Positions 19,585-30,921 of a stretch of DNA of 64,000 nt are shown here, one piece after another; the stretch's first letter is position 1; each line of letters begins with the position of its first letter. A program made the position numbers and the translations under genes. The DNA lies in the NCBI RefSeq assembly GCF_002019795.1, contig NZ_KV917381.1:4434068-4498067 (forward strand). The letters are read 5' to 3'. The notes beneath the pieces were generated by a model. It was given only the letters and a program-made list of their open reading frames with translations. It was not told the origin of the DNA and ran no database searches. The DNA comes from Bacillus alkalicellulosilyticus. Lineage in GTDB: Bacteria; Bacillota; Bacilli; Bacillales; Bacillaceae_F.

Positions 19585-19618
19585 ATTTTCACGACATGAT
19601 AAGGCATTTTCGCGACAT
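19585..19618 (+). promoter_or_regulatory. Candidate NatR operator and natAB promoter region
   Basis: A 13-bp direct repeat, ATTTTCACGACAT (19585-19597) and ATTTTCGCGACAT (19606-19618), with a 21-bp start-to-start spacing, i.e. two helical turns. It is followed 28 bp later by a TATGAT -10-like hexamer (19647-19652) with no good -35. This layout fits a LytTR-activated promoter for natAB. Binding by NatR is inference. Confidence 0.6.
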
Positions 19619-19683
19619 AACTGCAGAATTCATTATTATTACATTGTATGATAAAACCAATAAATCAAATTGAGGTGAAAGAA

Positions 19684-20436
19684 ATGATTGAGATTCATGA
19701 AGTAACAAAGAAATTTAAAGATAAAAAGGTTCATGTGACAGCCTTAAAGCATGTATCTTTTACTGTTCAAAAAGGTCAGGTCGTTGGGTTACTTGGAGAA
19801 AATGGAGCGGGTAAAACAACGTTACTACGTACGATTGCAACACTGTTAGTGCCAACAGAAGGACATGTCACTGTTGCTGAATATGATAGCGTCAAACAAG
19901 CTACAGAAGTAAAAAAACGAATTGGAGTGCTATTTGGTGGAGAAACCGGACTATACAACCGACTAACAGCACGTGAGAACCTTGAGTATTTTGCTACGCT
20001 ATATGGATTAAGCAAGCATGAGACAAAGGTAAGAATTGACGACTTAGCTAAAATGTTTGGAATGAGGGATTATCTAAATCGAAAAGTTGGCGATTTCTCA
20101 AAAGGAATGCGTCAGAAGGTAGCCATTGCTAGAACACTCATTCATAATCCGGACATCATTTTATTTGATGAACCAACAACTGGACTAGACATTACCTCAT
20201 CTAATGTATTCCGTCAGCTTGTTCACCAGTTGAAACGAGATGGCAAAACAATTATTTTCTCTAGTCACATTATGGAGGAAGTATCGATGCTTTGTGATTC
20301 TGTCGCAATGATGCATAAAGGTGAACTTGTATATCATGGTGCTATAGAAGAGCTTTACAAGTCGGAAGGTAGTAAAGACTTAAATTACATTTTTACAAGT
20401 AAACTTGTGAGAGGAAATGATGAATATGCTTCTTAA
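19684..20436 (+). CDS. natA: ABC transporter ATP-binding protein (NatA-like)
   Basis: A 250-residue ABC ATPase. Walker A GENGAGKTT (38-46), the signature FSKGMRQ (138-144), Walker B ILFDEPTTGLD (159-169) and the switch His195 are all intact. It should power the membrane partner encoded by the overlapping natB. NatAB of B. subtilis exports Na+; the match in domain type, order and a divergent LytTR two-component pair supports this assignment, but a related drug or peptide exporter cannot be excluded. The frame is open 12 codons upstream; ATG 19684 is chosen for its GAGGTGA site. Confidence 0.85.
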   Translation: MIEIHEVTKKFKDKKVHVTALKHVSFTVQKGQVVGLLGENGAGKTTLLRTIATLLVPTEGHVTVAEYDSVKQATEVKKRIGVLFGGETGLYNRLTARENLEYFATLYGLSKHETKVRIDDLAKMFGMRDYLNRKVGDFSKGMRQKVAIARTLIHNPDIILFDEPTTGLDITSSNVFRQLVHQLKRDGKTIIFSSHIMEEVSMLCDSVAMMHKGELVYHGAIEELYKSEGSKDLNYIFTSKLVRGNDEYAS

Positions 20437-21583
20437 AACATATGTAAAAGAAATCAAAGATTGCTTCCGTGACCGAAGAACATTGTTGTTAACCGTATTT
20501 TTACCAATAGTTATGATGACAGCTTTAACCTTGTTTTATGAGAGCTTAGCTGCAGGTGGAGAAGGAGACACCTTTACATTAGCTGTACCCTCGTCTATTA
20601 CCGCAGAAGAAGAAGCCATATTTTTAAACTATCAAAATATTGAAATCGTAAAAGCCAACGACCCTGAAGCGTTGTTGTTAGAAGGTGAAGCCCATGCAGC
20701 AATTTTATTTTCAGACCAATTCATAGAGCAAGTTAATGAGGGTGGTAAAGCGGCTATCACACTAATTGGTGATTCCTTTAGCCAAAAGTCTTCTAACTTA
20801 ATGAGCATCGTTACTAATGCCTTGTCGACATTTGAAAAGCAAACAATAATGGAGCGACTCCAGGCTCAAGGTACCGATCCTGAACTCATACAACCTTTTG
20901 TCATTACGCAAAAAGAATTATCAGAAGAAAATCCTATGATTAATCTGTTGGCTATGCTAATCCCGCTTATTTTAACATTAGCAATTGGTGTGGGAGCTGG
21001 ACCAGCTGCAGCTGATTTATTTGCTGGAGAAAAAGAAAAAAAGACAATGGAAGCTCTTCTCATGACTCCAGTAAAACGCTCAACATTGCTCTTGTCAAAA
21101 TGGTTAACTATCTCTACAGTTGGAACAATTACAGGAATAATTACATTACTTGTGGTTGCTTTAGAAATTACCTTTTTGACTGAACATTTAAAGCAGGCTA
21201 TTACCATTGATGAAAACTTCATTTATATCCTTGCCATTGCCCTACTCGTAATCATTGTTTACTCCATGTTTGTTGCATCATTATTGATGCTAACTAGTAT
21301 CATTGGGAAAACTGTGAAGGAAGCACAAAGCTATAGTACACCGATTATGATGCTTATCGTTTTTCCAACAATGATTGTTACAGGCATTGGCGTAAATGAA
21401 CTTGGTTTTCACCATTTTGCAATTCCAATGTTAAATATCTTTAGTTTAATTAAAGAGTTATTATTTGGTATCATTAACACCAACCACATCCTTACCGTTA
21501 TAGGCAGCAATGTCATCGTCATGATTTTGGTATTTATTATTGGTAGAATCTTATTCATGAAAGATAAATGGGTAATGAACTAA
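20420..21583 (+). CDS. natB: ABC transporter permease (NatB-like)
   Basis: A 387-residue ABC-2 type permease. One membrane helix lies near residues 20-40, then a large extracytoplasmic domain (about 45-170). Five to six membrane helices are clustered in the C-terminal half, with the conserved ADLFAGEKEKKTMEALLMTP segment between helices. This 1+5 topology is that of NatB and related exporters. It overlaps natA by 17 bp. ATG codons at 20417, 20420 and 20426 are possible; 20420 gives the best spacing from GAGAGG. Together with natA it would form the exporter, probably for Na+. Confidence 0.83.
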   Translation: MNMLLKTYVKEIKDCFRDRRTLLLTVFLPIVMMTALTLFYESLAAGGEGDTFTLAVPSSITAEEEAIFLNYQNIEIVKANDPEALLLEGEAHAAILFSDQFIEQVNEGGKAAITLIGDSFSQKSSNLMSIVTNALSTFEKQTIMERLQAQGTDPELIQPFVITQKELSEENPMINLLAMLIPLILTLAIGVGAGPAAADLFAGEKEKKTMEALLMTPVKRSTLLLSKWLTISTVGTITGIITLLVVALEITFLTEHLKQAITIDENFIYILAIALLVIIVYSMFVASLLMLTSIIGKTVKEAQSYSTPIMMLIVFPTMIVTGIGVNELGFHHFAIPMLNIFSLIKELLFGIINTNHILTVIGSNVIVMILVFIIGRILFMKDKWVMN

Positions 21584-21589
21584 TAGGAG

Positions 21590-21624
21590 AAGTGGACTGT
21601 CTCAGGATAGTTCCACTTTTTTTG
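21590..21624 (+). terminator. Terminator of natAB
   Basis: AAGTGGACTGTC with its near-complement GATAGTTCCACTT (one bulge, one G-T pair), followed by a T run, directly after the natB stop. Confidence 0.8.
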
Positions 21625-21650
21625 GTTAGAGAAGGATTTTTATGAGTAAT

Positions 21651-21702
21651 TAAAAAAGGCTAGAACACCAAGGTAACTTATTAATTACCTTTGTTCCAGC
21701 CT
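21651..21702 (-). terminator. Terminator of the rpmH-rnpA-yidC-jag group
   Basis: A long stem, AGGCTGGAACAAAGGTAA against TTACCTTGGTGTTCTAGCCT with two small imperfections, ending on the minus strand in a run of six T. It lies 15 bp after the jag stop. Confidence 0.9.
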
Positions 21703-21716
21703 ATTATTGCACTAAA

Positions 21717-22334
21717 TTATTGGGACACAATAACAACTCTTCTTCTTGGCTCTTGGCCTTCAGAATATGTTTTTATCCCTTTTATATGTTGCAGTGTTGA
21801 ATGAATAATTTTTCTTTCATGAGCTTGCATTGGTTCAAGCTTTACTTCTCCTTTAGACATCCTGGCTTTTTTCGCTAAGCGTTCAGCTAGTTGTATTAAA
21901 GAAGCTTTTCTTCTATTTCTGTAGTCTTCTGCATCAAGTTGAATTCGGATATATTGTTCAGAGTAGCGATTTGCAACTAAGTTAACTAAATATTGAAGAG
22001 CATCTAACGTTTGGCCACGTTTGCCAATTACACTCCCTAAATTAGAACCCTCTAGGTCAAAAATAAGCATCCCATTCTCTTCTTTTTTTACTACAGTTGC
22101 TTCTACTTTCATCTTAAGAATAAGCTCTTGTAGAAATCTTATCGCCTCTTCAATTGGATCTGGCTTTACTTCCAGCTCTACCAAAGCTGGTTTAGAGCCA
22201 ATAAATCCCAAAAAACCTTTTTGTGGTTCTTCAATAACTCGAATATCAACACGTTCTCTTGTCGTCTGGAGTTCTACCAATGCTTTGTCGACAGCTTCAT
22301 CAATCGTTTTACCCGATGCAGTTATTTTTTTCAC
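21717..22334 (-). CDS. jag: RNA-binding protein Jag (KhpB)
   Basis: A 205-residue protein with the Jag N-terminal domain ([20 protein letters not shown]), a KH domain containing [17 protein letters not shown], and a C-terminal R3H domain with [13 protein letters not shown]. It is an RNA-binding partner of KhpA and is linked to cell elongation and, in Bacillus, to SpoIIIJ. The start is GTG at 22334, overlapping the yidC stop by 4 bp (GTGA), which indicates translational coupling. It ends the rpmH-rnpA-yidC-jag group. Confidence 0.95.
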   Translation of the reverse strand: MKKITASGKTIDEAVDKALVELQTTRERVDIRVIEEPQKGFLGFIGSKPALVELEVKPDPIEEAIRFLQELILKMKVEATVVKKEENGMLIFDLEGSNLGSVIGKRGQTLDALQYLVNLVANRYSEQYIRIQLDAEDYRNRRKASLIQLAERLAKKARMSKGEVKLEPMQAHERKIIHSTLQHIKGIKTYSEGQEPRRRVVIVSQ

Positions 22335-23098
22335 TTTTTCTTTCCCCCAGCCTTCACTTCAGCTTTTTTACCAACATTCGGTCCAGTAATAAAGTAAGTT
22401 TGAACAATCATAAAGATATTACCTACCACCCAGTATAATGCAAGGGCTGCAGGGAAAAATACAGCAAATACCGCGATCATCACCGGCATCATGTATAATA
22501 ATATCTTCATTTGTGGGTTATCAGTGACCATCATCATTTTTTGTTGAATAAATGTTGTAACACCAGCAATCAATGGTAATAAAAAGATTGGATCTGGTGC
22601 GTCAAGTGCAAACCATAAGAAATCATGTCCACCAATTTCTCTTGTTCTCATAATAGCATGATAGAAAGCAAGTAAAATAGGCATTTGAATCAATACAGGG
22701 AAACATCCTGCTAACGGATTAACTCCACGTTCCTGGAACATGGCCATCATTTCCTGCTGTAACTTTTGTTGAGTCTTTTGGTCTTTGGCACTATATTTCT
22801 CTCTTAAAGCTGTAAGCTCTGGTTGAATGGCTTGCATCGCCTTTGCACTTCTTGTTTGCTTAATCATTAACGGTAAAATAAGAATGCGAAGCATAATAGT
22901 AACGACAATAATAGCCAATCCAAAATTATCATTAAATAAATCTGCAAAATAAATTATTGTCCACGATAAAGGATATACGAGATATGAATCCCAAACTCCT
23001 GTACTATCCCTAGTAATTGGTTCTTCTATGTTAAAACAGCCTGTTAGAACAACCAACAAGGTGATAAGCATGGCTGCTAATCCTAACTTTCTAACCAA
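22331..23098 (-). CDS. yidC: Membrane protein insertase YidC (SpoIIIJ type)
   Basis: A 255-residue YidC/Oxa1 insertase. A lipoprotein signal precedes the lipobox LTGC (Cys21). The conserved core has the periplasmic start of TM1 ([16 protein letters not shown]), [16 protein letters not shown] in the cytoplasmic coiled hairpin, [19 protein letters not shown], and five membrane helices, with a basic tail ending [12 protein letters not shown]. It inserts membrane proteins alone or with Sec; the Bacillus form SpoIIIJ is also needed for sporulation. The start is TTG at 23098 after GGAGGAGG. Confidence 0.95.
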   Translation of the reverse strand: MVRKLGLAAMLITLLVVLTGCFNIEEPITRDSTGVWDSYLVYPLSWTIIYFADLFNDNFGLAIIVVTIMLRILILPLMIKQTRSAKAMQAIQPELTALREKYSAKDQKTQQKLQQEMMAMFQERGVNPLAGCFPVLIQMPILLAFYHAIMRTREIGGHDFLWFALDAPDPIFLLPLIAGVTTFIQQKMMMVTDNPQMKILLYMMPVMIAVFAVFFPAALALYWVVGNIFMIVQTYFITGPNVGKKAEVKAGGKKK

Positions 23099-23135
23099 AA
23101 GTGCCTCCTCCTTGTCGCTAAAGCATTATTTTATA

Positions 23136-23492
23136 TTAACCATTACTATATGAAGATTTCAGCACACGTGCTCTTCTAAGCACATGAACCATACTTTTTT
23201 TGATTTCACTATATTCCATATCTGCTGCTGGCTTTCTGGCGACAACAACATAATCGAATTCTTTTTTGACATGAGGTTCAAGTTCCTTAAAGACTTCTCT
23301 AAGTACTCGTTTAACTCGATTTCTTACTACGGCATTTCCTACTTTTTTACTTACAGATAAACCAAAACGGAAATGTTCTTGTCCTTTTTTTTCAGCCGTA
23401 TATAAAACAAATTGACGGTTAGCAACAGATTTGCCTTCATTAAAAACAAACGAGAACTCGTTATTCTTTTTAATTCGATACTCTTTTTTCAT
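23136..23492 (-). CDS. rnpA: Ribonuclease P protein component
   Basis: A 118-residue RNase P protein. The N-terminus [20 protein letters not shown] and the RNR motif [12 protein letters not shown] (about 58-69) are diagnostic; that motif contacts the catalytic RNA, and the protein helps bind the pre-tRNA 5' leader. ATG at 23492 has a GAGGTG 12 bp upstream and a closer CAGGAA. It lies 81 bp downstream of rpmH, across a small hairpin. Confidence 0.96.
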   Translation of the reverse strand: MKKEYRIKKNNEFSFVFNEGKSVANRQFVLYTAEKKGQEHFRFGLSVSKKVGNAVVRNRVKRVLREVFKELEPHVKKEFDYVVVARKPAADMEYSEIKKSMVHVLRRARVLKSSYSNG

Positions 23493-23545
23493 TTCCTGTT
23501 ACACACCTCAAAGTCACTTTGTTTTCTATACTCCTTATCCAATAG

Positions 23546-23573
23546 TAGAAAAAGACCACTGACATCCAGTGGC
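23546..23573 (-). terminator. Hairpin between rpmH and rnpA (attenuator or weak terminator)
   Basis: Minus strand: CCACTG, 5-nt loop, CAGTGG, then TCTTTTTCT, starting right after the rpmH stop. A partial terminator here would make L34 mRNA more abundant than rnpA mRNA. The stem is only 6 bp, so its strength is uncertain. Confidence 0.55.
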
Positions 23574-23711
23574 CTATGCAGATAAAACTTTTCTTCCTTT
23601 ACGACGACGACGAGCTAATACTTTACGCCCGTTTTTTGTGCTCATTCTCGCACGGAAGCCGTGTACCTTCTTACGTCTTCTATTATTAGGTTGAAATGTA
23701 GGTTTTCCCAT
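23574..23711 (-). CDS. rpmH: 50S ribosomal protein L34
   Basis: A 45-residue, very basic protein: [20 protein letters not shown] followed by [17 protein letters not shown] and ending KGRKVLSA. This is the complete L34 consensus. The ATG at 23711 follows GGGAGGTG. It is the first gene left of oriC and is read from a consensus promoter (23788-23759). Confidence 0.97.
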   Translation of the reverse strand: MGKPTFQPNNRRRKKVHGFRARMSTKNGRKVLARRRRKGRKVLSA

Positions 23712-23758
23712 TTATAAACACCTCCCTGAGGATTCATTCAACTAAGACATCCTTGTAA

Positions 23759-23788
23759 ATTATACGGAAAACATAAGGCTATTGTCAA
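23759..23788 (-). promoter_or_regulatory. rpmH promoter
   Basis: Minus strand: perfect TTGACA (23788-23783), 18-bp spacer, perfect TATAAT (23764-23759), about 50 bp before the rpmH start. Confidence 0.9.
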
Positions 23789-23873
23789 GTTCGTTCTAAA
23801 AGACATTAAAAAACATTTGAAACGAACATACTGTCTTGCTTGTCCTTCTTCTTATAGAACGACATCATTCTAC

Positions 23874-24135
23874 TGTGGATAACATTTTTCGACATAATTC
23901 CATTATCCTCAACATTATCTACAGGATACACACATGATATGGTATTGTGGATAGTTCTTAACCCCAACGTGTAGTATATTGTGGATAAACCTATAAAACC
24001 GTTGCGTACTCTCGTTTTATTTGCTATTATATATATGTTTTCACTTCTTAATAACCTTTTAATTCGTGAAACTATCCACAGTCTGTGGGTAACCTTGTGG
24101 ACAGTTGTTCGCTTTTATTTTTTTAGTTCTCCACA
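23874..24135. other. oriC, upstream DnaA-box region
   Basis: The 586-bp rpmH-dnaA gap carries many DnaA boxes. Perfect TTATCCACA copies (as TGTGGATAA on the plus strand) are at 23874-23882 and 23980-23988. One-mismatch copies are at 23946-23954, 24072-24080, 24084-24092 and 24127-24135, and a two-mismatch copy is at 24096-24104. The cluster matches the upstream half of the bipartite Bacillus origin and probably also controls dnaA. The rest of the gap (24136-24297) is AT-rich with no further box seen. Confidence 0.88.
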
Positions 24136-24297
24136 ACTTGTTTATATTTGCAGTTTCGACGTTTTTCTACTATATTATATATTTCTTCACAAAAACCTGT
24201 ATACTTATATTTATTCGTCTTTATTCATAGGACTTGTACAAATATTATACATCGTTATTTTTAAACTATTTTTATGAAAAAAAGGAGGTTGCACTTC

Positions 24298-25647
24298 TTG
24301 GAAAATCTCAATGATTTATGGGATCGAGCCCTAGCTTCAATGGAAGCAAAAGTGAGTAAACCGAGCTTCGAAACTTGGTTAAAAGCAACAAAGGCCAGTG
24401 AACTTGAGGATGACACAATCACCATTACTGCTCCAAATGAATTTGCTAGAGATTGGCTTGAAAATCGATATTCCGGATTAATCTCTGAAACACTCGAAGA
24501 TATTACAGGTACAACCCTTCACGTGAAATTTATTATTCCTCATAACCAATTGGAGGATTATTCGATAGAAGAAGAAGTAAAAAAACTACCTAAAGAGACG
24601 GTCCAAACAAATGGTGAAATCCCTAAGAGTATGTTAAACCCAAAATATACTTTTAATACATTTGTTATTGGTTCTGGTAACCGTTTTGCTCATGCAGCAT
24701 CTCTCGCTGTAGCTGAAGCACCTGCAAAAGCATATAATCCTTTGTTTATTTATGGTGGAGTTGGATTAGGTAAAACACACTTAATGCACGCTATTGGGCA
24801 TTATGTTATTGATCATAATCCTAATGCAAAGGTTGTTTATCTGTCTTCTGAAAAATTCACAAATGAATTTATTAATGCGATTAGGGATAATAAGGCTGTC
24901 CATTTTCGTAATAAATATCGAAATGTTGATGTCCTTTTAATTGATGATATTCAGTTCTTAGCTGGAAAAGAACAAACTCAAGAAGAATTTTTCCATACAT
25001 TTAATGCATTACATGAAGAAAGTAAGCAAATCGTTATTTCAAGTGACAGACCTCCTAAAGAAATTCCAACGTTAGAAGATCGCTTACGTTCAAGATTCGA
25101 GTGGGGATTGATCACTGATATCACACCACCAGATTTAGAAACAAGAATTGCCATTTTACGAAAAAAAGCAAAGGCAGAAAATTTAGATATACCTAATGAG
25201 GTTATGCTTTATATTGCGAATCAAATCGATACAAACATACGTGAGTTAGAGGGCGCACTAATACGTGTAGTCGCTTATTCTTCCTTAATAAATCAAGATA
25301 TGAATGCTGATTTAGCAGCTGAGGCATTAAAAGATATAATTCCTAATTCAAAACCTAAAACGTTAACGATTGCGGAGATTCAAAAAATGGTTGGGGAAGT
25401 GTATGGCGTAAAGTTAGATGATTTCAAAGCTAAGAAAAGAACTCAGTCCGTTGCATTTCCAAGGCAAATAGCAATGTATCTTTCACGGGAGTTAACTGAT
25501 GCCTCTTTACCTAAGATAGGAAGTGAATTCGGTGGAAGGGATCATACCACTGTAATTCATGCTCACGAGAAAATTACAAAACTCCTTGGAACAGACCATC
25601 AACTACAGCAAAAAATTCAAGAGTTAATGAACGATTTACGAAATTAA
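24298..25647 (+). CDS. dnaA: Chromosomal replication initiator DnaA
   Basis: A 449-residue DnaA. Domain I starts [20 protein letters not shown] and includes KPSFETWL. A short variable linker follows. The AAA+ domain has Walker [10 protein letters not shown] (153-161) and [20 protein letters not shown]. Domain IV ends with [15 protein letters not shown], the DnaA-box-reading helix. The start is TTG at 24298, nine bases after GGAGG; an ATG at 24274 would place the ribosome site inside the gene and add residues homologues lack. It is flanked by DnaA boxes on both sides. Confidence 0.97.
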   Translation: MENLNDLWDRALASMEAKVSKPSFETWLKATKASELEDDTITITAPNEFARDWLENRYSGLISETLEDITGTTLHVKFIIPHNQLEDYSIEEEVKKLPKETVQTNGEIPKSMLNPKYTFNTFVIGSGNRFAHAASLAVAEAPAKAYNPLFIYGGVGLGKTHLMHAIGHYVIDHNPNAKVVYLSSEKFTNEFINAIRDNKAVHFRNKYRNVDVLLIDDIQFLAGKEQTQEEFFHTFNALHEESKQIVISSDRPPKEIPTLEDRLRSRFEWGLITDITPPDLETRIAILRKKAKAENLDIPNEVMLYIANQIDTNIRELEGALIRVVAYSSLINQDMNADLAAEALKDIIPNSKPKTLTIAEIQKMVGEVYGVKLDDFKAKKRTQSVAFPRQIAMYLSRELTDASLPKIGSEFGGRDHTTVIHAHEKITKLLGTDHQLQQKIQELMNDLRN

Positions 25648-25648
25648 C

Positions 25649-25790
25649 TGTGAATAAGTCAGAGCTACTTGTACACACTTTATCCACATGTGTACAAGTT
25701 TTATTTTAGGTGTTTTTCTTACTTTTCCACATTTCCACAGCACCTACTACTATTACTACTATATTTTTTATAAAAAAATAATTAATAAAA
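25649..25790 (+). other. oriC, downstream unwinding region (DnaA boxes, DnaA-trios, AT-rich DUE)
   Basis: Between dnaA and dnaN: TGTGAATAA (25649-25657), a perfect TTATCCACA (25680-25688), then the close pair TTTTCCACA (25723-25731) and ATTTCCACA (25731-25739). A short GC-richer step GCACC comes next, followed by six consecutive trinucleotides TAC TAC TAT TAC TAC TAT (25745-25762) and a nearly pure A/T tract to about 25790. This is the order of the basal unwinding system known from the B. subtilis origin. Confidence 0.88.
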
Positions 25791-25804
25791 AGGTGATATC
25801 TATT

Positions 25805-26944
25805 ATGCATTTTGTTATCCAACGTGACCGCTTTGTTCATAGTGTTCAGCATGTTACAAAAGCAGTTTCTTCTAGAACGACGATTCCTATTTTGACTGGT
25901 ATAAAAATTGTAGCAACTCACGAAGGTGTAACTTTAACTGGAAGTGATTCTGATATTTCTATTGAATGCTTTATTCCTGCAGAGGAAGATGGAAAAGAGT
26001 TTGTCAAAATTGTTGAAGCGGGAAGCATTGTGCTACAAGCTAAGTTCTTTTCTGAAATTGTAAAAAAATTACCGGAAGATCAAGTTGAGATCGTTGTTCA
26101 AGATCAGTTTGCCACTACATTACGTTCTGGCTCTTCAATTTTTAATTTAATTGGTCTAGATCCAGAGGAATATCCTCGGTTACCTCAAGTTGAAGAACAT
26201 AATATTATCCGTTTACCTCAAGATTTATTTAAAAACATTATTCGACAAACTGTATTTGCTGTCTCTACCCAGGAGACAAGACCAGTTTTAACAGGTGTAA
26301 ACTTCTCTATTGAGAACAGTGAGTTGATCTGTACTGCAACAGATAGTCACCGCTTGGCTTTACGTAAGGTAAATGTTGAAACAAACCAAGATGTTAGTTT
26401 TGAGAATATTGTCATTCCAGGGAAAAGTCTAAATGAGCTAAGTAAAATTCTAGAAGAAAATGATAAATTAATTGATATTATCGTTACAGAAAGCCAAATT
26501 TTATTTAAATTAGATAATTTGCTATTTTTCTCTCGTTTGCTTGATGGAAAATATCCAGTTACGAAGAATATGATTCCTACTCATTCAAAAACTGATTTTG
26601 TTATTAAAACAAGACCATTTTTACAAACGTTAGAGCGTGCATTGTTGCTTTCAAGAGAAGGGAAAAATAATGTTGTCAATTTAAAAACATTAGATAATGG
26701 GATTATTGAAATTACTTCGATTACCCCTGAAGTTGGGAAAGTTACAGAAAAAGTACAAAGTACTGATGCTAATGGTGAGGATTTACGTATTTCTTTTAAT
26801 GGGAAAAATGTAATAGACGCTCTTAAGGTTATCGATAGTGATGAAATCAAAATTATATTTACTGGTGCTATGAGTCCGTTCGTTATTCAACCAACTGACC
26901 ATGACAATGCCCTTCATTTGTTTTCACCTGTTAGAACGTATTAG
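25805..26944 (+). CDS. dnaN: DNA polymerase III beta subunit (sliding clamp)
   Basis: A 379-residue clamp with the three-fold repeated DnaN domains. The N-terminus MHFVIQRDRFVHSVQHVTKA and SSRTTIPILTGI are typical, and the conserved TDSHRLALRKV is in the second domain. It encircles DNA and tethers the polymerase. The end PVRTY is the short C-terminal tail at the protein-binding cleft. The frame continues 39 codons upstream across the origin, but ATG 25805 with AAGGTGAT is clearly the start. Confidence 0.97.
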   Translation: MHFVIQRDRFVHSVQHVTKAVSSRTTIPILTGIKIVATHEGVTLTGSDSDISIECFIPAEEDGKEFVKIVEAGSIVLQAKFFSEIVKKLPEDQVEIVVQDQFATTLRSGSSIFNLIGLDPEEYPRLPQVEEHNIIRLPQDLFKNIIRQTVFAVSTQETRPVLTGVNFSIENSELICTATDSHRLALRKVNVETNQDVSFENIVIPGKSLNELSKILEENDKLIDIIVTESQILFKLDNLLFFSRLLDGKYPVTKNMIPTHSKTDFVIKTRPFLQTLERALLLSREGKNNVVNLKTLDNGIIEITSITPEVGKVTEKVQSTDANGEDLRISFNGKNVIDALKVIDSDEIKIIFTGAMSPFVIQPTDHDNALHLFSPVRTY

Positions 26945-26954
26945 TCAGTAAAGC

Positions 26955-27040
26955 AAAAGCAATGAATGAGACTGCAAAAGATCTACTGAAACCACTTTTT
27001 TTAGTAGCAGACAATGCAGAGTCATTATCATTGCTTTTTT
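26955..27040 (+). terminator. Terminator after dnaN
   Basis: A large imperfect inverted repeat: AAAAGCAATGAATGAGACTG pairs with CAGAGTCATTATCATTGCTT around an inner CTACT/AGTAG stem, and is followed by a T run. The remaining 180 bp to yaaA should hold its promoter; none is certain. Confidence 0.75.
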
Positions 27041-27223
27041 CTTATTTGTTATATACTTATTTCTTAAAACTAAATTTCTGCTGCTATTGGCTAGGACGGA
27101 AATGTTTAGTACAATAAGAAATAGGATTATCAGTAGAGATCGAAAAGACAGCAAAGAAATTCATATAATTGCTGTCTCTCTTCGTGCGGAAATCTTTTAC
27201 TACGTGAAAGTGAGCGATTAAAA

Positions 27224-27442
27224 ATGGAGCAAAAGATTAAAATTTCAACGGAGTATATAACAATTGGCCAATTACTAAAAGAAGCTGGCGTTATAGATAC
27301 CGGTGGCCAAGCCAAATGGTTTTTAAGTGAACATGATGTTTTTCTAAATGGAGAGCAAGAACAACGAAGAGGAAAAAAACTATATATTGGAGATAGACTA
27401 GAGATTGCAAATGGTGATGTATTCATTATTTCGGAAGAATAA
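27224..27442 (+). CDS. yaaA: S4-domain RNA-binding protein YaaA (RlbA)
   Basis: A 72-residue S4-like protein. The line TIGQLLKEAGVIDTGGQAKWFL followed by VFLNGEQEQRRGKKLYIGD matches the S4 fold used to bind structured RNA. Work in B. subtilis links YaaA to ribosome assembly; that is family knowledge. The upstream AAGTGAG is a modest ribosome site. It lies 12 bp upstream of recF, as in other Bacillaceae. Confidence 0.92.
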   Translation: MEQKIKISTEYITIGQLLKEAGVIDTGGQAKWFLSEHDVFLNGEQEQRRGKKLYIGDRLEIANGDVFIISEE

Positions 27443-27454
27443 GGGGGTTACCCT

Positions 27455-28570
27455 TTGCATATAAAAGAGCTTCATCTGACCAATTATCGTAACTATAAAA
27501 AAATGTCAGTCTCCTTTGAAAATAAAGTAAATGTTATTCTTGGTGAAAATGCTCAGGGAAAAACAAATCTAATCGAATCGATATTTGTATTAGCTCTTGC
27601 AAAATCTCACCGTACTCCAAGAGACAAGGAACTTCTCTCCTGGGATGAAGATTATGCTAGAATAGAAGGAGCAATTGAACGAAGAAATGGTCCCCTTCAA
27701 CTAGATGTTATCATTTCTGTAAAAGGTAAAAAGGTTAAACTTAACGGACTTGAACAACGAAAACTTAGCGAATTTGTAGGATCATTGAATGTTGTAATGT
27801 TTGCTCCTGAAGACTTAAATATTGTAAAAGGAGCTCCTCAAATTAGACGAAGATTCCTTGATATGGAAATAGGACAAATCAATCCAATTTACCTTCATCA
27901 TTTGGGGAAATATCAAAAAGTTTTACAACAACGTAATCATGTACTTAAAGACTTACAAAGACAAAAGCAAAATACCTTAATGCTAGATGTGCTTACAGAG
28001 CAACTAGTAGAAACAGGTGCAAAAGTATTAGAGAGAAGGTTTGAGTATATCAGTATGCTGCAAACATGGGCTGAAAATATACATAATCAAATAAGTCGAG
28101 GAAAAGAATCACTAAATCTTGAATATAAACCATCAATTGATGTATCAGAAAAGACAGAATTGTCGAAAATAGAACAAGTATTTTACGAGGCTTTTCAAAA
28201 GATAACAGAAAAAGAAATTATGCGTGGCTCTACATTAGTTGGTCCTCACCGTGATGATCTCATCTTTACGGTAAATGGAAAAGAAGTTCAGGTTTATGGG
28301 TCACAAGGGCAGCAACGTACCACTGCTTTATCAGTGAAGCTAGCAGAAATAGAATTAATTAAAGAAAAAATTGGAGAATATCCGATTCTGTTACTTGATG
28401 ATGTTCTTTCAGAATTAGATGATTATAGACAATCTCATTTGTTACATGCAATACAAGGGAAAGTACAAACATTTGTTACAACAACGAGTGTCGAAGGTAT
28501 TGACCACGAAACCTTAAAGGAAGCTGCAACATTCGTGGTGACTCAAGGTGATATAAAAAGAGTGAAATGA
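27455..28570 (+). CDS. recF: DNA replication and repair protein RecF
   Basis: A 371-residue SMC-like ATPase for gap repair, acting with RecO and RecR (recR is at 51196). Walker [10 protein letters not shown] is at 30-38. The signature [18 protein letters not shown] and Walker [16 protein letters not shown] complete the ABC-type head. The start is TTG at 27455 after GGGGG. It lies in the dnaA-dnaN-yaaA-recF-remB-gyrB-gyrA order. Length and motifs are normal. Confidence 0.97.
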   Translation: MHIKELHLTNYRNYKKMSVSFENKVNVILGENAQGKTNLIESIFVLALAKSHRTPRDKELLSWDEDYARIEGAIERRNGPLQLDVIISVKGKKVKLNGLEQRKLSEFVGSLNVVMFAPEDLNIVKGAPQIRRRFLDMEIGQINPIYLHHLGKYQKVLQQRNHVLKDLQRQKQNTLMLDVLTEQLVETGAKVLERRFEYISMLQTWAENIHNQISRGKESLNLEYKPSIDVSEKTELSKIEQVFYEAFQKITEKEIMRGSTLVGPHRDDLIFTVNGKEVQVYGSQGQQRTTALSVKLAEIELIKEKIGEYPILLLDDVLSELDDYRQSHLLHAIQGKVQTFVTTTSVEGIDHETLKEAATFVVTQGDIKRVK

Positions 28571-28580
28571 GGTGAATATT

Positions 28581-28844
28581 TTGTTTATCCATTTAGGAGG
28601 CGATACCATCATTCGTTCGAAAGATGTAATAGCCATATTAAGTAGTGACATGAAAGAATCTTCGGGGATTACCAAGGAATTTTTAAAAGCTCATTTTACT
28701 AAAAGTAATGTCCAACACATTTCTGAAGAGTTGATTAAGTCTATTGTTATTACCGTAGACAAAATATATTACTCTCCAATCTCATCTGTAACCTTAAAAA
28801 GAAGAGCACAAGCTGTTTCGGAATTAGATAGTTTTGCGGAGTAA
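28581..28844 (+). CDS. remB: Extracellular matrix regulator RemB (YaaB)
   Basis: An 87-residue protein with FIHLGGDTIIRSKDVIAIL, then SIVITVDKIYYSPISSVTLKRRA, the RemB/YaaB (DUF370-related) signature. In B. subtilis RemB helps activate biofilm-matrix genes together with RemA. The start is TTG at 28581 after GAGGTGA; a GTG at 28572 is part of that ribosome site and would add three residues absent from homologues. It is only 10 bp past recF. Confidence 0.9.
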   Translation: MFIHLGGDTIIRSKDVIAILSSDMKESSGITKEFLKAHFTKSNVQHISEELIKSIVITVDKIYYSPISSVTLKRRAQAVSELDSFAE

Positions 28845-28892
28845 CATGCACTGTACGAATTAAACGTACTCTCAATAAAGAAGTGAAGGTGA

Positions 28893-30812
<1,920 letters not shown>

Positions 30813-30921
30813 ACAAATTCAAGAAATATGAGCATTCGAAGATAAGAATGTGTATTCTAGGAAACGGCTGTTTGCCAATATTTCTTAGAATAGGAACGAG
30901 TAGATGGAGGTTTTTTTATAA

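Noticed and set aside
24274-24297. ATG start for dnaA at 24274
   Set aside because: It would include the AAAGGAGG ribosome site as codons and add eight residues absent from homologues; TTG at 24298 fits better.
24517-24532. parS-like TTCACGTGAA inside dnaA
   Set aside because: Only the inner ten bases match; the outer positions of the 16-bp parS are wrong.
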